Assembly: GCA_022578965.1 (NCBI GenBank)
Contig: MU400507.1
Location: 1-64,000, forward strand
DNA from: Xylaria sp. FL1777
Taxonomy: Eukaryota > Ascomycota > Sordariomycetes > Xylariales > Xylariaceae
Reading direction: 5' to 3'
Length of the DNA stretch: 64,000 nt
The position numbers and the translations under genes are program-made. A model generated the notes under the pieces. That model ran no database searches and was not told where the DNA came from. It was given only the letters and a program-made list of their open reading frames with translations. Below, piece after piece: positions 1 to 12,547 of the stretch. Positions within the stretch are counted from its first letter, which is position 1. Every line of letters starts with the position of its first letter.

Positions 1-2170
1 TTATAATTTGTTTTAATAATTATAAAGCTTTTAAATAATATTTATATGCTTGTTTATTTTAACTTATATAAATAAAACATTTAGATTTATTTAATATAGT
101 ATTTTTGTTTTAATTTAAAATAATAACTTTATATTTTTGCTTTAAAAACATATTTTTTAAGTTATTTTGTTGTTTTTTATTATTTTAGATTTTTATAATT
201 TATACTTTTTTTTTAATTTAAAAATTTTTCCCTTTTTATAGCTTTTTCTTTTGTTTTTTTTTAAATTAGCATTATTTTTAAAAGTGTTCTTTTTTTTTAT
301 AGTTATAACATTTAACTTTAAACATGTTTTAAAGTTATTATTTTTTAACTTTATTAATTTGTTTAAATCTTTGTTTAGTATTCTTTTAAATACTTTTTTT
401 TTTGTTTTTTTTTAGTTTTTTTAGTTTTAAAGTACTAATTAAATAATCATTAATTAATTATAATAGCTATATTAATATATATATTAATTTTTGCTAGTTT
501 ATTTATTTTACATAATTTATTTTAAACTTAAGTTTTAAGTTTATTATAAAATAAATAAAATAATATAAGCTTAAGCAATATTAAAATTATTACTAATTAT
601 TTAAACTTTATAGCATAATTTATTATTACTTTTGTTTATTTTAAGCAGTAAAATGCTTTTTTAGCATGTTTTACTTTTTAAGTGTTTTTAAATAATGCTT
701 TTATTTAATTTTTAAACTTAATATAGTTCTTAAAAATCTTTTTTGTTTTTAGCTTAAAATTAGTTAACTTGTTTGCTTTTAAAAAATCTTTTAAAATAAG
801 TTAAAACTATTTTAATATTTTTTTTAATAAAAATTATAAAGTAATTATTACTTTTTAATTCTTTTTTATAATAGTAGTAAAATGCTATTTTAAATAAAGT
901 TTAATATAAATTAAAAAGGCTTTTATATTTATAAATCTATTATAAAGTTTTAAAGCAATAAGTTTAAAACCTTTAATGTTTAGTATTTTTAATATTATTA
1001 AAAATCTTAATAATAAAAGTAGCAATAATAGTAAAAAATTAAGTTTTTTATTTTAAGTTATTACTTTAAATATAACAGTAATAAAAATAAACACTAAGTT
1101 TACTAATAATAATATAAAAATTAATTATAATATAATTACTTATTTAAAGCTTTAATTTATTATTATAATAATAATTATTATTATTGCTTTAATTATTATA
1201 ACTAATATTTATATTAGTTTAAAAGTTATAATATTTAATATTTAAACTATTTTTTTAGTTAAAGCAACTAATTTGCTTTATAATATTAATATTAATATTA
1301 GTTCTTTTTTATTATTGCTATTTAACTTTTTTTTTTTTGCTATTGCTTTTTTTTTAATAAAAGTAGCTAATAAAAGTGCTAAAGTTTATTATTTTAATAT
1401 ATTGCTAGTTTTAAAAGTTTTTAAGATTTTTAAACTTAATTTTTAACTTTTTATTTTTAGTAATATAACCTAGATTTAATTTATTAGTTATTAAATAAAT
1501 TTTATTTACTTAATGCTTATTAGCATTTTTGTTTTTTAAATACTTTTTTTAGTATATTTTTAAAAGTTTATTTTATAAATTGTTTATTATTTAACTCTTT
1601 ATACTAATATTTACTTTTATTGCTAAGTTTTATTAATTAAAAAGCTATTAAAATATAATAAACTTGTTATATATTAATATAATAAGTTTGCTTTTAAAAT
1701 CTTAATTTATAAGTAATAATAAAATCTTTAGCAATAATTCATTAAAAAAGTTTTTAAAGTATTTTTATTACTATATATTAATAAAAGTTTTAAAAGATTA
1801 AAAGTAATAAATATATTAGTGCTTAGTAATTATAAAAAGTTAATAATTAAAAAGTTAAAACTAAATAAATAACTAAATACAAAAAATATATAATTATATA
1901 AACAAAGGAAATAATAGTAATAATTTATAAACGTTACTTTTTTTAATAAACTTAATGCTATATTATTTTAAATTTAAAGCTTAATAAACTTAACGCTTAA
2001 GTTTATTAAGTTTAAAGCTTAATAAATTTAACGCTTAAGTTTATTAAGTTTATGTATTAAACCTTTATAGTAGTTTAAATATATATCTTTTTAGTAAATA
2101 AAGCTTTTTTTATGTATGCTTTTTTTATATATGGCTTTTTAATTAGCCTAGTTAGCTTATTTTATAATAA
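1..2170. mobile_element. Repeat family A, copy 1 (cut by window start)
   Basis: This segment aligns along its whole length with 9258-11402 in the same orientation; differences are nearly all C/T or G/A transitions with small indels. It is open at the left edge of the window, so the true start is unknown. Near the right end both copies carry a short imperfect palindromic tandem motif (about 1930-2055; units resembling GCTTAATAAACTTAACGCTT). The plus strand is T-rich, which by analogy with the LTR element here hints at minus-strand coding, but I could not recognise a protein. The alignment with copy 2 ends at about 2170. It is a repeated, RIP-mutated element of unknown class, possibly continuing beyond 2170 up to the pogo insertion. 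Confidence 0.75.
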
Positions 2171-2757
2171 TAGACTTTATGTTTATATATTAGCTTGTTA
2201 TTTTTTGATTTTTTGTGCTTTTGTAGCTTTGCTAATTTTTTTAAGTTATAGGCTTATTATAGCTATATATTTATAAAGTCCTTAAGTATAACTTTAATTT
2301 TTAAGCTTTTATTTTTTTAAAGATATAATAATTAAATGTTTTTTTTTAAAACTTTAAATTTCTTTTAATTTTGTTAATTAAGTATATTTGCTTAAATGTT
2401 TTTTTTTTTTTTAATGTAACATATTTTAAAGTTAAACTTAGAAAAAAAAACCATTTAATTTTTATATTTTTTAGTAATCTTTTATATAGTTATAAATTTT
2501 ATTAAGTTTTAATAATTTAAATAAATCTTAATTAGCTTTATAGTTTTTATAAAAAACAGTTTTTACTTTTTAAGTGCTATAATAATTATAAGCAGTTCTT
2601 TATTATATATTAAGTATTATAATGCTACGTTTTATAGTGCTTTAAAGTAATAAGCTATTAAGTGCTATTTTTTACTATTTTTTAGTTGTTTTAAAACTTT
2701 TATAATTATATTATTTAAAGCATTTATTTTTAGCTTTTTTTTTTTTTATAGATTAAG
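2171..2757. other. Unassigned AT-rich stretch before the pogo element
   Basis: About 590 bases of RIP-type sequence with no recognisable frame and no second copy that I found in the window. It directly precedes the TA target site of the pogo element, so it is probably the target DNA into which that element jumped, and may be more of family A or another older element. Confidence 0.5.
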
Positions 2758-2759
2758 TA

Positions 2760-2809
2760 ATGTAGTTCACTATTAAGCGGGCCATTTAATTAAGCAGGCC
2801 ACTTTTTAC
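2760..2809 (+). repeat. Left terminal inverted repeat of pogo element
   Basis: Fifty bases beginning ATGTAGTTCACTATTAAGC. The repeat contains the same 12 bp block twice, a TTAAGCGGGCCA-like motif at about 2774 and 2792, probably a duplicated transposase-binding site. It pairs with the reverse complement of 4573-4622. Confidence 0.93.
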
Positions 2810-2829
2810 CACTTTAATAGGTTTAATTA

Positions 2830-4522
2830 TTAAGAACTTTATAACTAAAGCAATTATTATTAAAAATTAATCGGATTTTAATTTATTACTTGTTTTTATA
2901 TTTTTATTATAATTTTTTAAATTATAGCTAGTTTTGCTATACTGTTTATAATATTGCTAGCGTAGTATATTTGCTTTATTATTACTACGATTTTTTAACG
3001 TTTATAATTATATTAAGTTTTATGTATTCCTTTAAGCAATTAAATCAGTTGTATTTTTTACAGTAAAACTATTTTTGTTTTATAAGCACTTTTTTTTACT
3101 TTTTTAGCGCTTACTAAGTGCTTTATTTGCTTTATAAAGCTTTTAGTTTTTATTACTTATAAAAGTTAATTAATGTGCTAATATTTGATTTAATTTTGCA
3201 AGCTAGTTAATAATAGTTAAAATTGGCTTTAAGGAGCTTTTTTAGTAACTAAAGATTTAACTTTTAATAAAAGTTAACTGTACGTTTGCTTTTTTAGTAG
3301 TTTTTAGCGTATAAAAAACCTAAGGTTTAAATAAGTTAACAGTATTAAAAATTAGCGTTAATAATTATAATTGCACATTTAGCTTTAAAATTACTGCTTA
3401 TAGATTATAAAGCATTAATTTTAACTTTTAAAAACTTTTTAAAATATTTAATTTTATAAAAGTAGCAAAATAAGCTTTTTTAAACGCTATAAAAAACTTA
3501 GGCTTAATAATATAGTTAATATATAACTTAACAAATTTATTAACTTAATAATTATATGCTTACTTTAATAAACTATAAAGCTTAATATTAAGTAGCTAAA
3601 TTAAATGTAACAAATAAAAAAGCAAAGCAATAGTTATAATGTTTTGTTTTTTGTAATATTTTTTAAACTTAGCTAATATATAACTTTTGTGCTAGTTTAG
3701 CACTAATAATTAATATATGCTTATTTATAACAGCTAAATATATTTTTTAAAATGTTTTACTTATTTTAATTTTATATTATTGTTTGTTTATTTATTAAAA
3801 CTAGTATTAAATATTTAATTTGTTAAAAGGTTAGTATTTTTGTATTAATGCTAAAAATAAAAAATACTTTAAAAAATAATATACAAAAAAATAAATAAAC
3901 TACGTAAATTAATAGAACAAATTGTTATTAATTATTTTTTATTACTAAGCTATATTACTTTATGCTTTTTATGCTAATTAGCGCGTATAATAACTATATA
4001 TGCGCAGATTTAGCTTATTATAAATCTAGTTTTGTTAAAGTTTTAAACATTTTTATTTTAGATGCTATATTGCAATTTTATATGCATATAACGCTTAAAC
4101 CACGGGCTAATAATCTTTAAATTTTTGCATAATGCTTTTTAATAATTATAAGCACGCATAAACTACGTTTTAAGCTTTTTATAACAATTAATAAAATTAT
4201 AAGCCTAATGTTTGCTAACTAAAGGTTTGCTACGTAAATTATATAGTAAATCTGTTATATTTTTTATACTACTGTAAGCAAAGGAATATTTTCGATCATT
4301 TAGATTAAAAATATACTTAAAAAGAACTTTTTTTTTAATCGGATTAAGTTTATGCTTATTAGCGCAAGTTTTGTTTCTAAAAGTACGTTTGTTTATTTTA
4401 GCTTATAATATAGTGCATAAAATATCGTAAATTTTAAAAGCGCGTTAAACGCTAATTTTTTTAAATGCTTAAATAGCTTAAAAAGCTAATTATATTTTAG
4501 CTTCTTTAGAATTGTTAAACAT
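2830..4522 (-). pseudogene. Fot1/pogo DDE transposase, RIP-inactivated
   Basis: The minus-strand frame starting at the ATG at 4522 begins MFNNSKEAKIQLAF and, reading stops as former Gln or Trp, follows the order of fungal pogo transposases: an N-terminal psq-type helix-turn-helix, a CENP-B-type DNA-binding stretch (LNPIKKKVLFKYI and onward), then the DDE_1 domain. Catalytic landmarks are visible but mutated: the NFDETGF motif reads NFNKTRF (about 4050), the LDGHxSH motif reads LNQHKSY (about 3680), and the LQPLDV motif reads LQLLNI. All three acidic residues are therefore lost. A further stretch, FIAFKKAYFATF, is readable near 3470. I could not place the C-terminus exactly. The expected length, about 550 residues, agrees with Fot1. 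The enzyme would cut at the TIRs and insert at TA sites, but this copy cannot work. Confidence 0.92.
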
Positions 4523-4572
4523 ATTATTGTTAAAAAGTTATTATGCGACAAAAAAGTAATAAACGCGTTTTA

Positions 4573-4622
4573 GTAAAAAGTGGCTTGCTTAATTAAGTGG
4601 CTTGCTTAATAATGAACTACGT
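4573..4622 (-). repeat. Right terminal inverted repeat of pogo element
   Basis: Reverse complement begins ACGTAGTTCATTATTAAGC and matches the left end at about 44 of 50 positions. The differences (GG to AA, C to T) are RIP-type transitions. It is followed directly by the duplicated TA at 4623-4624. Confidence 0.93.
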
Positions 4623-4624
4623 TA

Positions 4625-6841
4625 GTTTAACTATAAAATTAAAAATAACTTTTAGTTTTAATTTTTTAAAAGTTTTTTAGGCTTTCTTTAAAATTAAAAA
4701 GGACTTTTTTTTATATTTTTTTTTTGTATACTTTATAAAATAAAATGCTATTTTTTTAAAGTTTTAAATTAATATTTAAACATAGTTTAAAAATCTTAAT
4801 GCTTATTATATATTTATAACTATAACTAAGTTAAATATTTTTTAATTTTATACTATATTAATTTTTAACTATTAAATTTATATTTGTTTTAAAGTAATTA
4901 TAAATCTTAAAAAGTTAATTTTTTATATATGCTATATATATTTTTTTGTATTAAGTTATAATTTTGCTTGTTTAAATGTTTTTAATATTTAAATTATATG
5001 TTTTTTATGTTTTTTTAGCGTTTTAAAATAAATAAAAATATTATTTAAGTAAATAAACATAAATTTATTTAAAAACTTTTATAAAATTATTATTATTATA
5101 TATTAAAAGCTAGCTAATATATTTTGTAGTTTTTATAATATAACTATATACTTATATAGTTTATATACTATTTATATAGCTATTTTTTATTTTTTTTTAA
5201 GCTATTTTAATAGCATAATATTTATTTAAAATATTAATAGTTATAAACTATTTTGCTTAATTAATATTTTTTTTTATAATTACTAGTAAAATAAAAAAGT
5301 ATTTATTTATAATAATAATTATATTTAATAATTAATAGTTAACTATTATTTGCTATACTAGTTTTTTTTTTTTATTAATTAGTTGTTTTTTATTTTTTAT
5401 TTTAAGTATTAATACTATAAAATATTTAGCAAATAATTAAAACTTTTTTAAAAATCCTTTTGTTAAGTTTTTTTAAATATATTTTTATAAAGCGTTTATT
5501 TTATTTAAGCTTATATAGTATACTTAATAAAGCTTTAATTAACATTTTTTTTAATAGGAATTTAGTAGTTTTATAAGTTATATTTAAGTAGTTTTTTTTT
5601 TTTTTTTTTTTTAAATAGCTTGTAAAATTTATAATATACTTTTAATATATTGTTTAGAATTTCTTTTGTAATTTTTCTAATTTTTTTGCTTTGTTTTTTG
5701 CTTTTTTAATTAATAGTTTTTGCTTTTTATTAAATTAAAAAGTTACTAGCTTTTAACTATAATATTCTTAAAATAATGTTATAATTAAATATATTAACAA
5801 TATTTAATATAATTTATTTTTTATGTTTTTATATAAATATATTAAAAAGTTTAGTTTTTTTAAGTATATAATTATTATTATAGCTAAAAGTGCTTTTATT
5901 AAATTTTTTAATTTTTTAAAACTTTTGCTTATATTTTTAAGAAATTTTATTTTATTTTGCTACTTTAAATAAAATTATATTAGCTTGCGCTTTTAAATTA
6001 ATTAAAGTATTATATTTTTTTTTTAATATATAAGTTTAACTTTAAATTAATTTTTTTAGTTATTATATTAAACTTTTTATAAAGCTTTAGTTTTTTTAGT
6101 TATTTGCTACTTTTTTAATAAGTGCTTATTTTAATTAGCACTTTAAATATTATTATATTTTGTTTTATTTTTATTTTTAATTAAACTTTAAATTATAGTT
6201 TTTAAACTTTTTTGCTTTTTATAACTATTTTTTAATATAATTATGCTTTAATTAACTAGTAATATTTATAATAATTATTTTTATATTTTTTTAAAACAAT
6301 ATTATAAATATAACTGCTATTTTTTTTAAACATTGCAAATTTTAATAAATTTTTATAATAAACTAAAGTTATAACTAATTTTTCCTTTTTATAAAAGTTC
6401 TTTATTTTTGTTTTTATAATTTGTTTAAAAAACTAATTGTTTTTTAGTTTATTAAATAAATATTAGTAGCATTAATATATTATATAGCAAGTTTATAATA
6501 CTTTATTATGTTTTAAATCTTTTAAGCGTAAAATATTATTATTATTTTTTATTATAGTTTTATTATAATAATAACTTTTAATAATTAATTAAATTACTAG
6601 TTTTAGTTTTTAAAACGTATTAATTTTTATGCTAACTATTAGTACTTTTTTGTTTTGTTATATTTAAAGCAATTTAAGCTATAAAAATACTTTATTTATT
6701 TTTATTAGTTTTTTTTTATAGTATTTTTTTTTAGTTTTTAATTTTAATTGTTTTTGCTTTAAAGTTTTATAAGTTTTATTTTTTTAAGTTTATTTAATAA
6801 TTAAGTACTTTAGTAATTTATAATTAGTTTAATAATTATAC
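4625..6841. other. Unassigned T-rich, RIP-mutated stretch
   Basis: About 2.2 kb between the pogo element and family B copy 1. The plus strand is T-rich, including a run of about 20 T near 5595, and minus-strand reading gives Lys/Gln-rich frames broken by TAA and TAG, but no domain that I recognise. No second copy was found in the window. It is probably the rest of an older transposon into which the pogo element and family B inserted. Confidence 0.45.
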
Positions 6842-6855
6842 TATTTATAATTATA

Positions 6856-9052
6856 TACCTACAGCATATTAAAAAAGCAAACAAATTTTTAACTAGGCTA
6901 CTAGTTATTGCGCAACCTAAAAAAAGCACGTGGGATAGCTAAATAAGTTTTAAATATAAGGAGGCTTAGCTATTATAACGTAGCTAAAGAACTAATTAAG
7001 TTATAAGTAGCTGCAAAAATATAAAAACAAAGGCTTTTAAACACGGAGCAAAAATAGCTAAGCATTAATACTAGCTTTTTTTTAAGCTAAAAAAGGTTTA
7101 CTATAACTATAAAACAAAAGCTAAAACATTTATTATAAAGCTGTTTGCTATTTATAGTTTTAAAAGGGCTGCTTATTATAAGCTTACGTTTATAAACTCT
7201 AAAGTAAAGCATAACACAATGAAGTATTAAAAACAGTAATATAAAATTATAAATATAAAACTATAGAAATTAAAAAGTATATATTATAAGAAAGCAAAGC
7301 AATTAAGCAACTTTATTAAGCATTAAATATTAAAATTTTACTAAAACTTTTAACTACTAAATATATAATAATGTTAATTTTTAAAGGTTATATAAACATT
7401 TTTTAACTAGCTTATTTATATAAAACTTTTAGCTTTTTTATTTGCTGTAGCTTTTTTTGCTTTTTTAATTATAACTTAAAGTTGCATATTAGTTATAAAT
7501 GCAGCTTAAATATTTCTATTAGTATAAAAACAGCGCGTAGTTATATAAGCTTTAATAAACAATTAAAGTTCTTTATTAATTCTTTTAAGCTAAAAAATTA
7601 TTAGTAATACTTAAGATTAAAAGAACTTTAATAGTTAAAATAAGCATAAAGTAAAGCTTAAGAACATATAAACATTAATATAGTTAAAAGTACTTATAAA
7701 ACTATAACTGCTACTTTTAATGCTTACTTTGCTTTTTTTATATCGTAAATACTTAGTAAACTTACTAATAATATTACAAGCATAAAAATTATTAATGTTT
7801 TTATATAGTTAGCATAAAAGAAATAGCAATAAAAAGTGCATAATATACTATTATAACATAAGTAATATAGTAGTAATATAGCTTAAGCATTTTAGTATAC
7901 TTAATAAATATAAATTTTAAAGCTGTTAGTAATACTTTAGCATAAAGCATTAAAGCACTTATTTTTATTTCAAAAATTAATGTTATAGCAAAAAAACATA
8001 ACAATAAGCAGTTATAAAAGCTTAAACTATATAATAGCAAGCTATTAATTACTTTGTTTAGTACTATAAATTAAATAACTAGTAAAAACTACAGTAAAAT
8101 AACTTATAATTTTAAATATATAAGTTTAATATTAATTAGCATATATACTTAAGCTAAGCTAGTTATAAATATGTATTATAAAAACTATAGCAGCTATAGC
8201 AAAGTAAATTTTTATATAATTATAACACATTAATAACTAATTATATTACGAACTAAGTATTTTAATATACTAAAGCAAGCATAAACTAAGCATATAATAA
8301 TAATAATAATAAAAGTAATAAAGTTAATAGTTAAAAAAAGAAAAAATTAACATAAATAGCTAAATAAAATAACTTATTACTTATTGCTACTTTATACTAC
8401 TTAGTATATAAGCTATTTATAAGTTATGCTTATTTAATAAGCTTACTGCAAAAAGCACAAAAGCAGCTTAAAAAATAAATATATAAAAAGTAAACTAAGA
8501 AATAATAAACAATTAATTTTATTTATAACTTAGTTATAATTTAGTTATAAAAAAACTAGTGTAGCAAAAAGCTAGCAATAATACTAAAGCAAGCAAACTA
8601 TAATATACTAGCAATATAATAAAAAGAAGTTTAAAAAAAAACTAAAAAAAAAAAGCAGCACATTTAGCTAAATAAATGCTAAAACTAAAAAAACTGCTAC
8701 AAGCAACACAAAGCAAGCAGCAATACTAAAGCAAGCAAACTATAAAGCAAAAAAAATACAAAGAAAAAAAAACTATAAAGTAACTATATAAAGGTGCATA
8801 TACTTAATTAATAGCATAATATAAATAAGCAAACAACTTAAAAGCAAAAAAGTAAAAAACAAAGCACTTAATAAAATTATAGCAAAACTAGTGCAACTTA
8901 AAAGTAAATATAAAATGTTTTTACTTAGCTATTAAAAAAAAAGTAAGCTACTTATGGCTTACTTTTAACCTATAAGCATAGTTTTTATTTATACATATAA
9001 AAAATAAAAACTAGCATAGCTAATAAGCTGTTAGCTTAAGTAATATAATATA
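6856..9052 (+). mobile_element. Family B copy 1, candidate non-LTR retroelement, 2,197 bp
   Basis: Aligns end to end with the reverse complement of 43558-45745 (2,188 bp); its 3' half also matches 11401-12547. The copies have no terminal inverted or direct repeats. Copy 1 is flanked by a 14 bp identical sequence, TATTTATAATTATA, at 6842-6855 and 9053-9066, read as a target-site duplication. The 3' tail is constant across copies, ending in a GTAATACAATATA-like string. Long variable target duplications, a fixed 3' end and a 5'-truncated copy fit target-primed reverse transcription. The plus strand is A-rich and reads as Lys/Gln-rich frames with many TAA/TAG, but I recognise no domain. At 2.2 kb it is short for an autonomous LINE. 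Class is inferred, not proven. Confidence 0.6.
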
Positions 9053-9257
9053 TATTTATAATTATAGTTTTATTTTTTTAAATATAACTTTTTTTTAAGC
9101 TATATTTTTAGCTTTAATAGTTTAAAGTTTTTATAGTTTTATAAGTTTGTTAGCTATATTAATTTACTACTTTTTATTATTTGCTATTTTTAGTTAAACT
9201 ATTTTTTTAAGTTATATATTAAATAACTTTAATTGTTTATATAATAAATATATTTTT

Positions 9258-11402
9258 TTATAATTTATTTTAATAATTATAAAGCTTTTAAATAATATTT
9301 ATATGCTTATTTATTTTAATTTATATAAATAAAGCATTTAAATTTATTTAATATAGCACTTTTGTTTTAACTTAAAACAATAATTTTATATTTTTGCTTT
9401 AAAAACGTATTTTTTAAGTTATTTTGTTATTTTTTGTTGTTTTAAACTTTTATAATTTATTTTTTTTTTTTAAATTAAAAAATCTTTTTTTTATAGCTTT
9501 TTTTTCTGTTTTTTCTTTTAAATTAATATTATTTTTAAAAGTATTTTTTCTTTTTATAGTTATAACATTTAACTTTAAATATGTTTTAAGGTTATTGTTT
9601 TTTAACTTTGCTAATTTGTTTAAATCTTTATTTAATATTTTTTTAAATATTCTTTTTTTTGTTTTTTTTAGTTTTTTTAGTTTTAAAGTACTAATTAAAT
9701 AATTATTAATTAATTATAATAGCTATATTAATATATATATTAATTTTTGCTAGTTTATTTATTTTATATAGTTTGTTTTAAATTTAAGTCTTAAATTTAC
9801 TATAAAATAAATAAAATAATATAAGCTTAAATAATCTTAAAATTACTATTAATTATTTAAATTCTATAGTATAGTTTATTGCTACTTTTATTTATTTTAA
9901 GTAATAAAGTGCTTTTTTAGCATATTTTGCTTTTTAAGTATTTTTAAATAATGTTTTTATTTAATTTTTAAACTTAATATAATTTTTAAAAAAATTTTTC
10001 GTTTTTAGCTTAAAGTTAGTTAATTTATTTGCTTTTAAGAAATCTTTTAAAATAAGTTAAAACTATTTTAATACTTTTTTTAATAAAAATTATAAAATAG
10101 TTATTATTTTTTAATCTTTTTTTATAATAATAGTAAAATATTATTTTAAATAAAGTTTAGCATAAATTAAAAAAGCTTTTATATTTATAAATTTATTATA
10201 AAGTTTTAAAGCAATAAATTTAAAACTTTTAATGTTTAACATTTTTAATATTATAAAAGATTTTAATAATAAAAATAGCAATAATAATAAAAAGTTAAGT
10301 TTTTTATTTTAAATTATTACTTTAAATATAACAGTAGTAAAAATAAGCATTAAGTTTATTAGTAGTAATATAAAAGTTAATTATAATATAATTATTTATT
10401 TAAAGCTTTAATTTATTGTTATTATAGCAGTTATTATAGCTGCTTTAATTATTATAGCTAGCATTTATGCTAGTTTAAAAGTTATAATATTTAGTATTTA
10501 AGCTATTTTTTAGTTTAAAATAACTAGTTTATTTTATAGCGCTAGTATTAATATTAATTTTTTTTTATTATTACTGCTTTTCTTTTAATAAAAATAACTA
10601 ATAAAAGTGCTAAAGTTTATTATTTTAGTATATTATTAGTTCTAAAAGTTTTTAAGATTTTTAAACTTAATTTTTAACTTTTTGTTTTTAGTAATATAAC
10701 TTAAATCTAATTTATTAATTATTAAGTAAAGTTTATTTACGTAATATTGTTTAGCATTTTTATTTTTTAAATATTTTTTAAATATACCTTTAAAAGTTTA
10801 TTTTATAAATTAATTATTACTTAATTTATTTGTATTAATACTTGCTTTTATATATTAAGTTTTATTAATTAAAAAGCTATTAAAGTATAATAAACTTATT
10901 ATATATTAATATAACAAGTTTGCTTTTAAAATTTTAATTTGTAAGTAATAATAAGATTTTTAGCAATAGTTTATTAAAAAAGTTTTTAAAGTACTTTTAT
11001 TATTATATATTAATAAAAGTTTTAAAAGATTAAAAATAATAAATATATTAATGCTTAGCAATTATAAAAAGTTAATAGTTAAAAAGTTAAAACTAAATAA
11101 ATAATTAAATATAAAAAGTATATAATTATATAAACAAAAGAAATAATAGTAATGATTTATAAATGTTGCTTTTTTTAATAAACTTAATGCTATATTGTTT
11201 TAAGTTTAAAGCTTAATAAACTTAACGTTTAAATTTGTTAAGTTTAAGGCTTAATAAACTTAACGCTTAAGTTTATTAAGTTTATACATTAAACCTTTAT
11301 AATGGTTTAAATATATATTCTTTTAGCAAATAGGACTTTTTTTGTGCATGCTTTTTTTATACATGGCTTTTTAACCGGCCTAGTTAGCCCATTTTATAAC
11401 AA
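9258..11402. mobile_element. Repeat family A, copy 2
   Basis: Matches window positions 1-2170 in the same orientation and order. It keeps a few cytosines and guanines that copy 1 has lost, for example GGCTTTTTAACCGGCC at about 11364-11379 against GGCTTTTTAATTAGCC in copy 1, so the pair can be used to infer the unmutated ancestor. The 190 bases before it (9067-9257) may also belong to it, since copy 1 is cut off by the window edge. At its right end it passes directly into a truncated family B copy at about 11401, sharing only two or three bases. No protein recognised. Confidence 0.75.
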
Positions 11403-12547
11403 ATAAATATAAATTTTAAAGCTATTAATAATACTTTAGCATAAAGTATTAAAGCATTTACCCTTATTTTAAAAAATAGCGTTATAGCAAAAAAACATAA
11501 CAATAAGCAGTTATAAAAACTTAAACTATATAATAGTAAGCTATTAGTTATTTTATTTAGTATTATAAATTAAATAATTAATAAAAACTGCAGCAAAATA
11601 ATTTATAACCTTAAATATATAAGCTTAATACTAGTTAGCATATATATTTAAGCTAAGCTAATTATAAATATATATTATAAAAAGCATAATAGCTATAATA
11701 AAATAAATTTTTATATAATTATAATGTATTAATAACTAATTATATTATAAATTAAGCACTTCGATATATTAAAGCAAACATAAGCTAAATATATAGTAAT
11801 AATAATAATAAAAGTAATAAAATTAATAGTTAAAAAAAAAAATTAGCATAAATAACTAAGTAAAGTAGTTTATTATTTATTGCTACTTTATATTACTTAA
11901 TATATAAGCTATTTATAAGCTATGCTTATTTAGTAAACTTACTATAAAAAACATAAAAATAGCTTAAAAAATAAATATATAAAAAGTAAACTAAAAAGTA
12001 ATAAGCAATTAATTTTGCTTATAACTTAGTTATAATTTAGTTATAAAAAAACTAGTGCAACAAAAAGCTAGCAGTAATATTAAAGCAAATAAACTATAAT
12101 ATATTAATAATACAATAAAAAAAAGTTTAAAAAAAAACTAAGAAAAAAAAGCAATATATTTAATTAAATAAATACTAGAACTAAAAAAACTGCTATAAAT
12201 AGCATAAAGCAAACAGCAATACTAAAGCAAGCAAACTATAAAGCAAAAAAAATATAAAAAAAAAAGGACTATAAAATAACTATGTAAAAGTGCATATATT
12301 TCATTAATAGTATAATGCAAATAAGCAAACAACTTAAAAACAAAAAAGTAAAAAATAAAGCACTTAATAAAATTATAATAAAACTAGTGCAACTTAAAAA
12401 TAAATATAAAATGTTTTTACTTAGCTATTAAAAAGAAAATAAGTTATTTATAGCTTGCTTTTAATCTATAAGCACGGTTTTTATTTATATATATAAAAAA
12501 TAAAAACTAGCATAGCTAATAAGCTATTAGCTTAAGTAATACAATAT
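11401..12547 (+). mobile_element. Family B copy 3, 5'-truncated
   Basis: Corresponds to 7899-9045 of copy 1, lacking the first ~1,045 bases but keeping the same 3' end (a CTTAAGTAATACAATATA-like tail near 12532-12547). The downstream flank differs from that of copy 1, so this is a separate insertion and not a duplicate of copy 1. Truncation at the 5' end with a constant 3' end is the usual outcome of incomplete reverse transcription in LINE-like elements. I see no convincing target duplication, and the upstream neighbour (family A copy 2) does not resume downstream. Confidence 0.7.

Larger units (their letters stand above)
2760..4622 (-). mobile_element. Fot1/pogo-type DNA transposon, 1,863 bp, RIP-degraded
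   Basis: A complete element bounded by 50 bp terminal inverted repeats and a TA target duplication at 2758-2759 and 4623-4624. It differs between its ends by about six positions out of 50, all transitions. Its size is close to Fot1 of Fusarium (about 1.9 kb). The body encodes a degraded transposase on the minus strand. The same inverted repeat family, far less mutated, bounds the composite element at 47493-54317. The element is dead: no open frame survives. Confidence 0.93.

Noticed and set aside
7801..8040. Minus-strand open frame of 79 codons inside family B copy 1
   Set aside because: Hydrophobic low-complexity translation antisense to the A-rich strand of a repeat; not preserved in the other family B copies.
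9424..9702. Plus-strand open frame of 92 codons in family A copy 2
   Set aside because: Phe/Leu-rich product of T runs; the equivalent stretch of copy 1 has stops, so it is not conserved.
11345..11395. Helitron 3' end (hairpin plus CTAG)
   Set aside because: GGCC-TAG followed by T is suggestive, but there is no consistent hairpin spacing, no TC 5' end and no Rep/helicase remnant.
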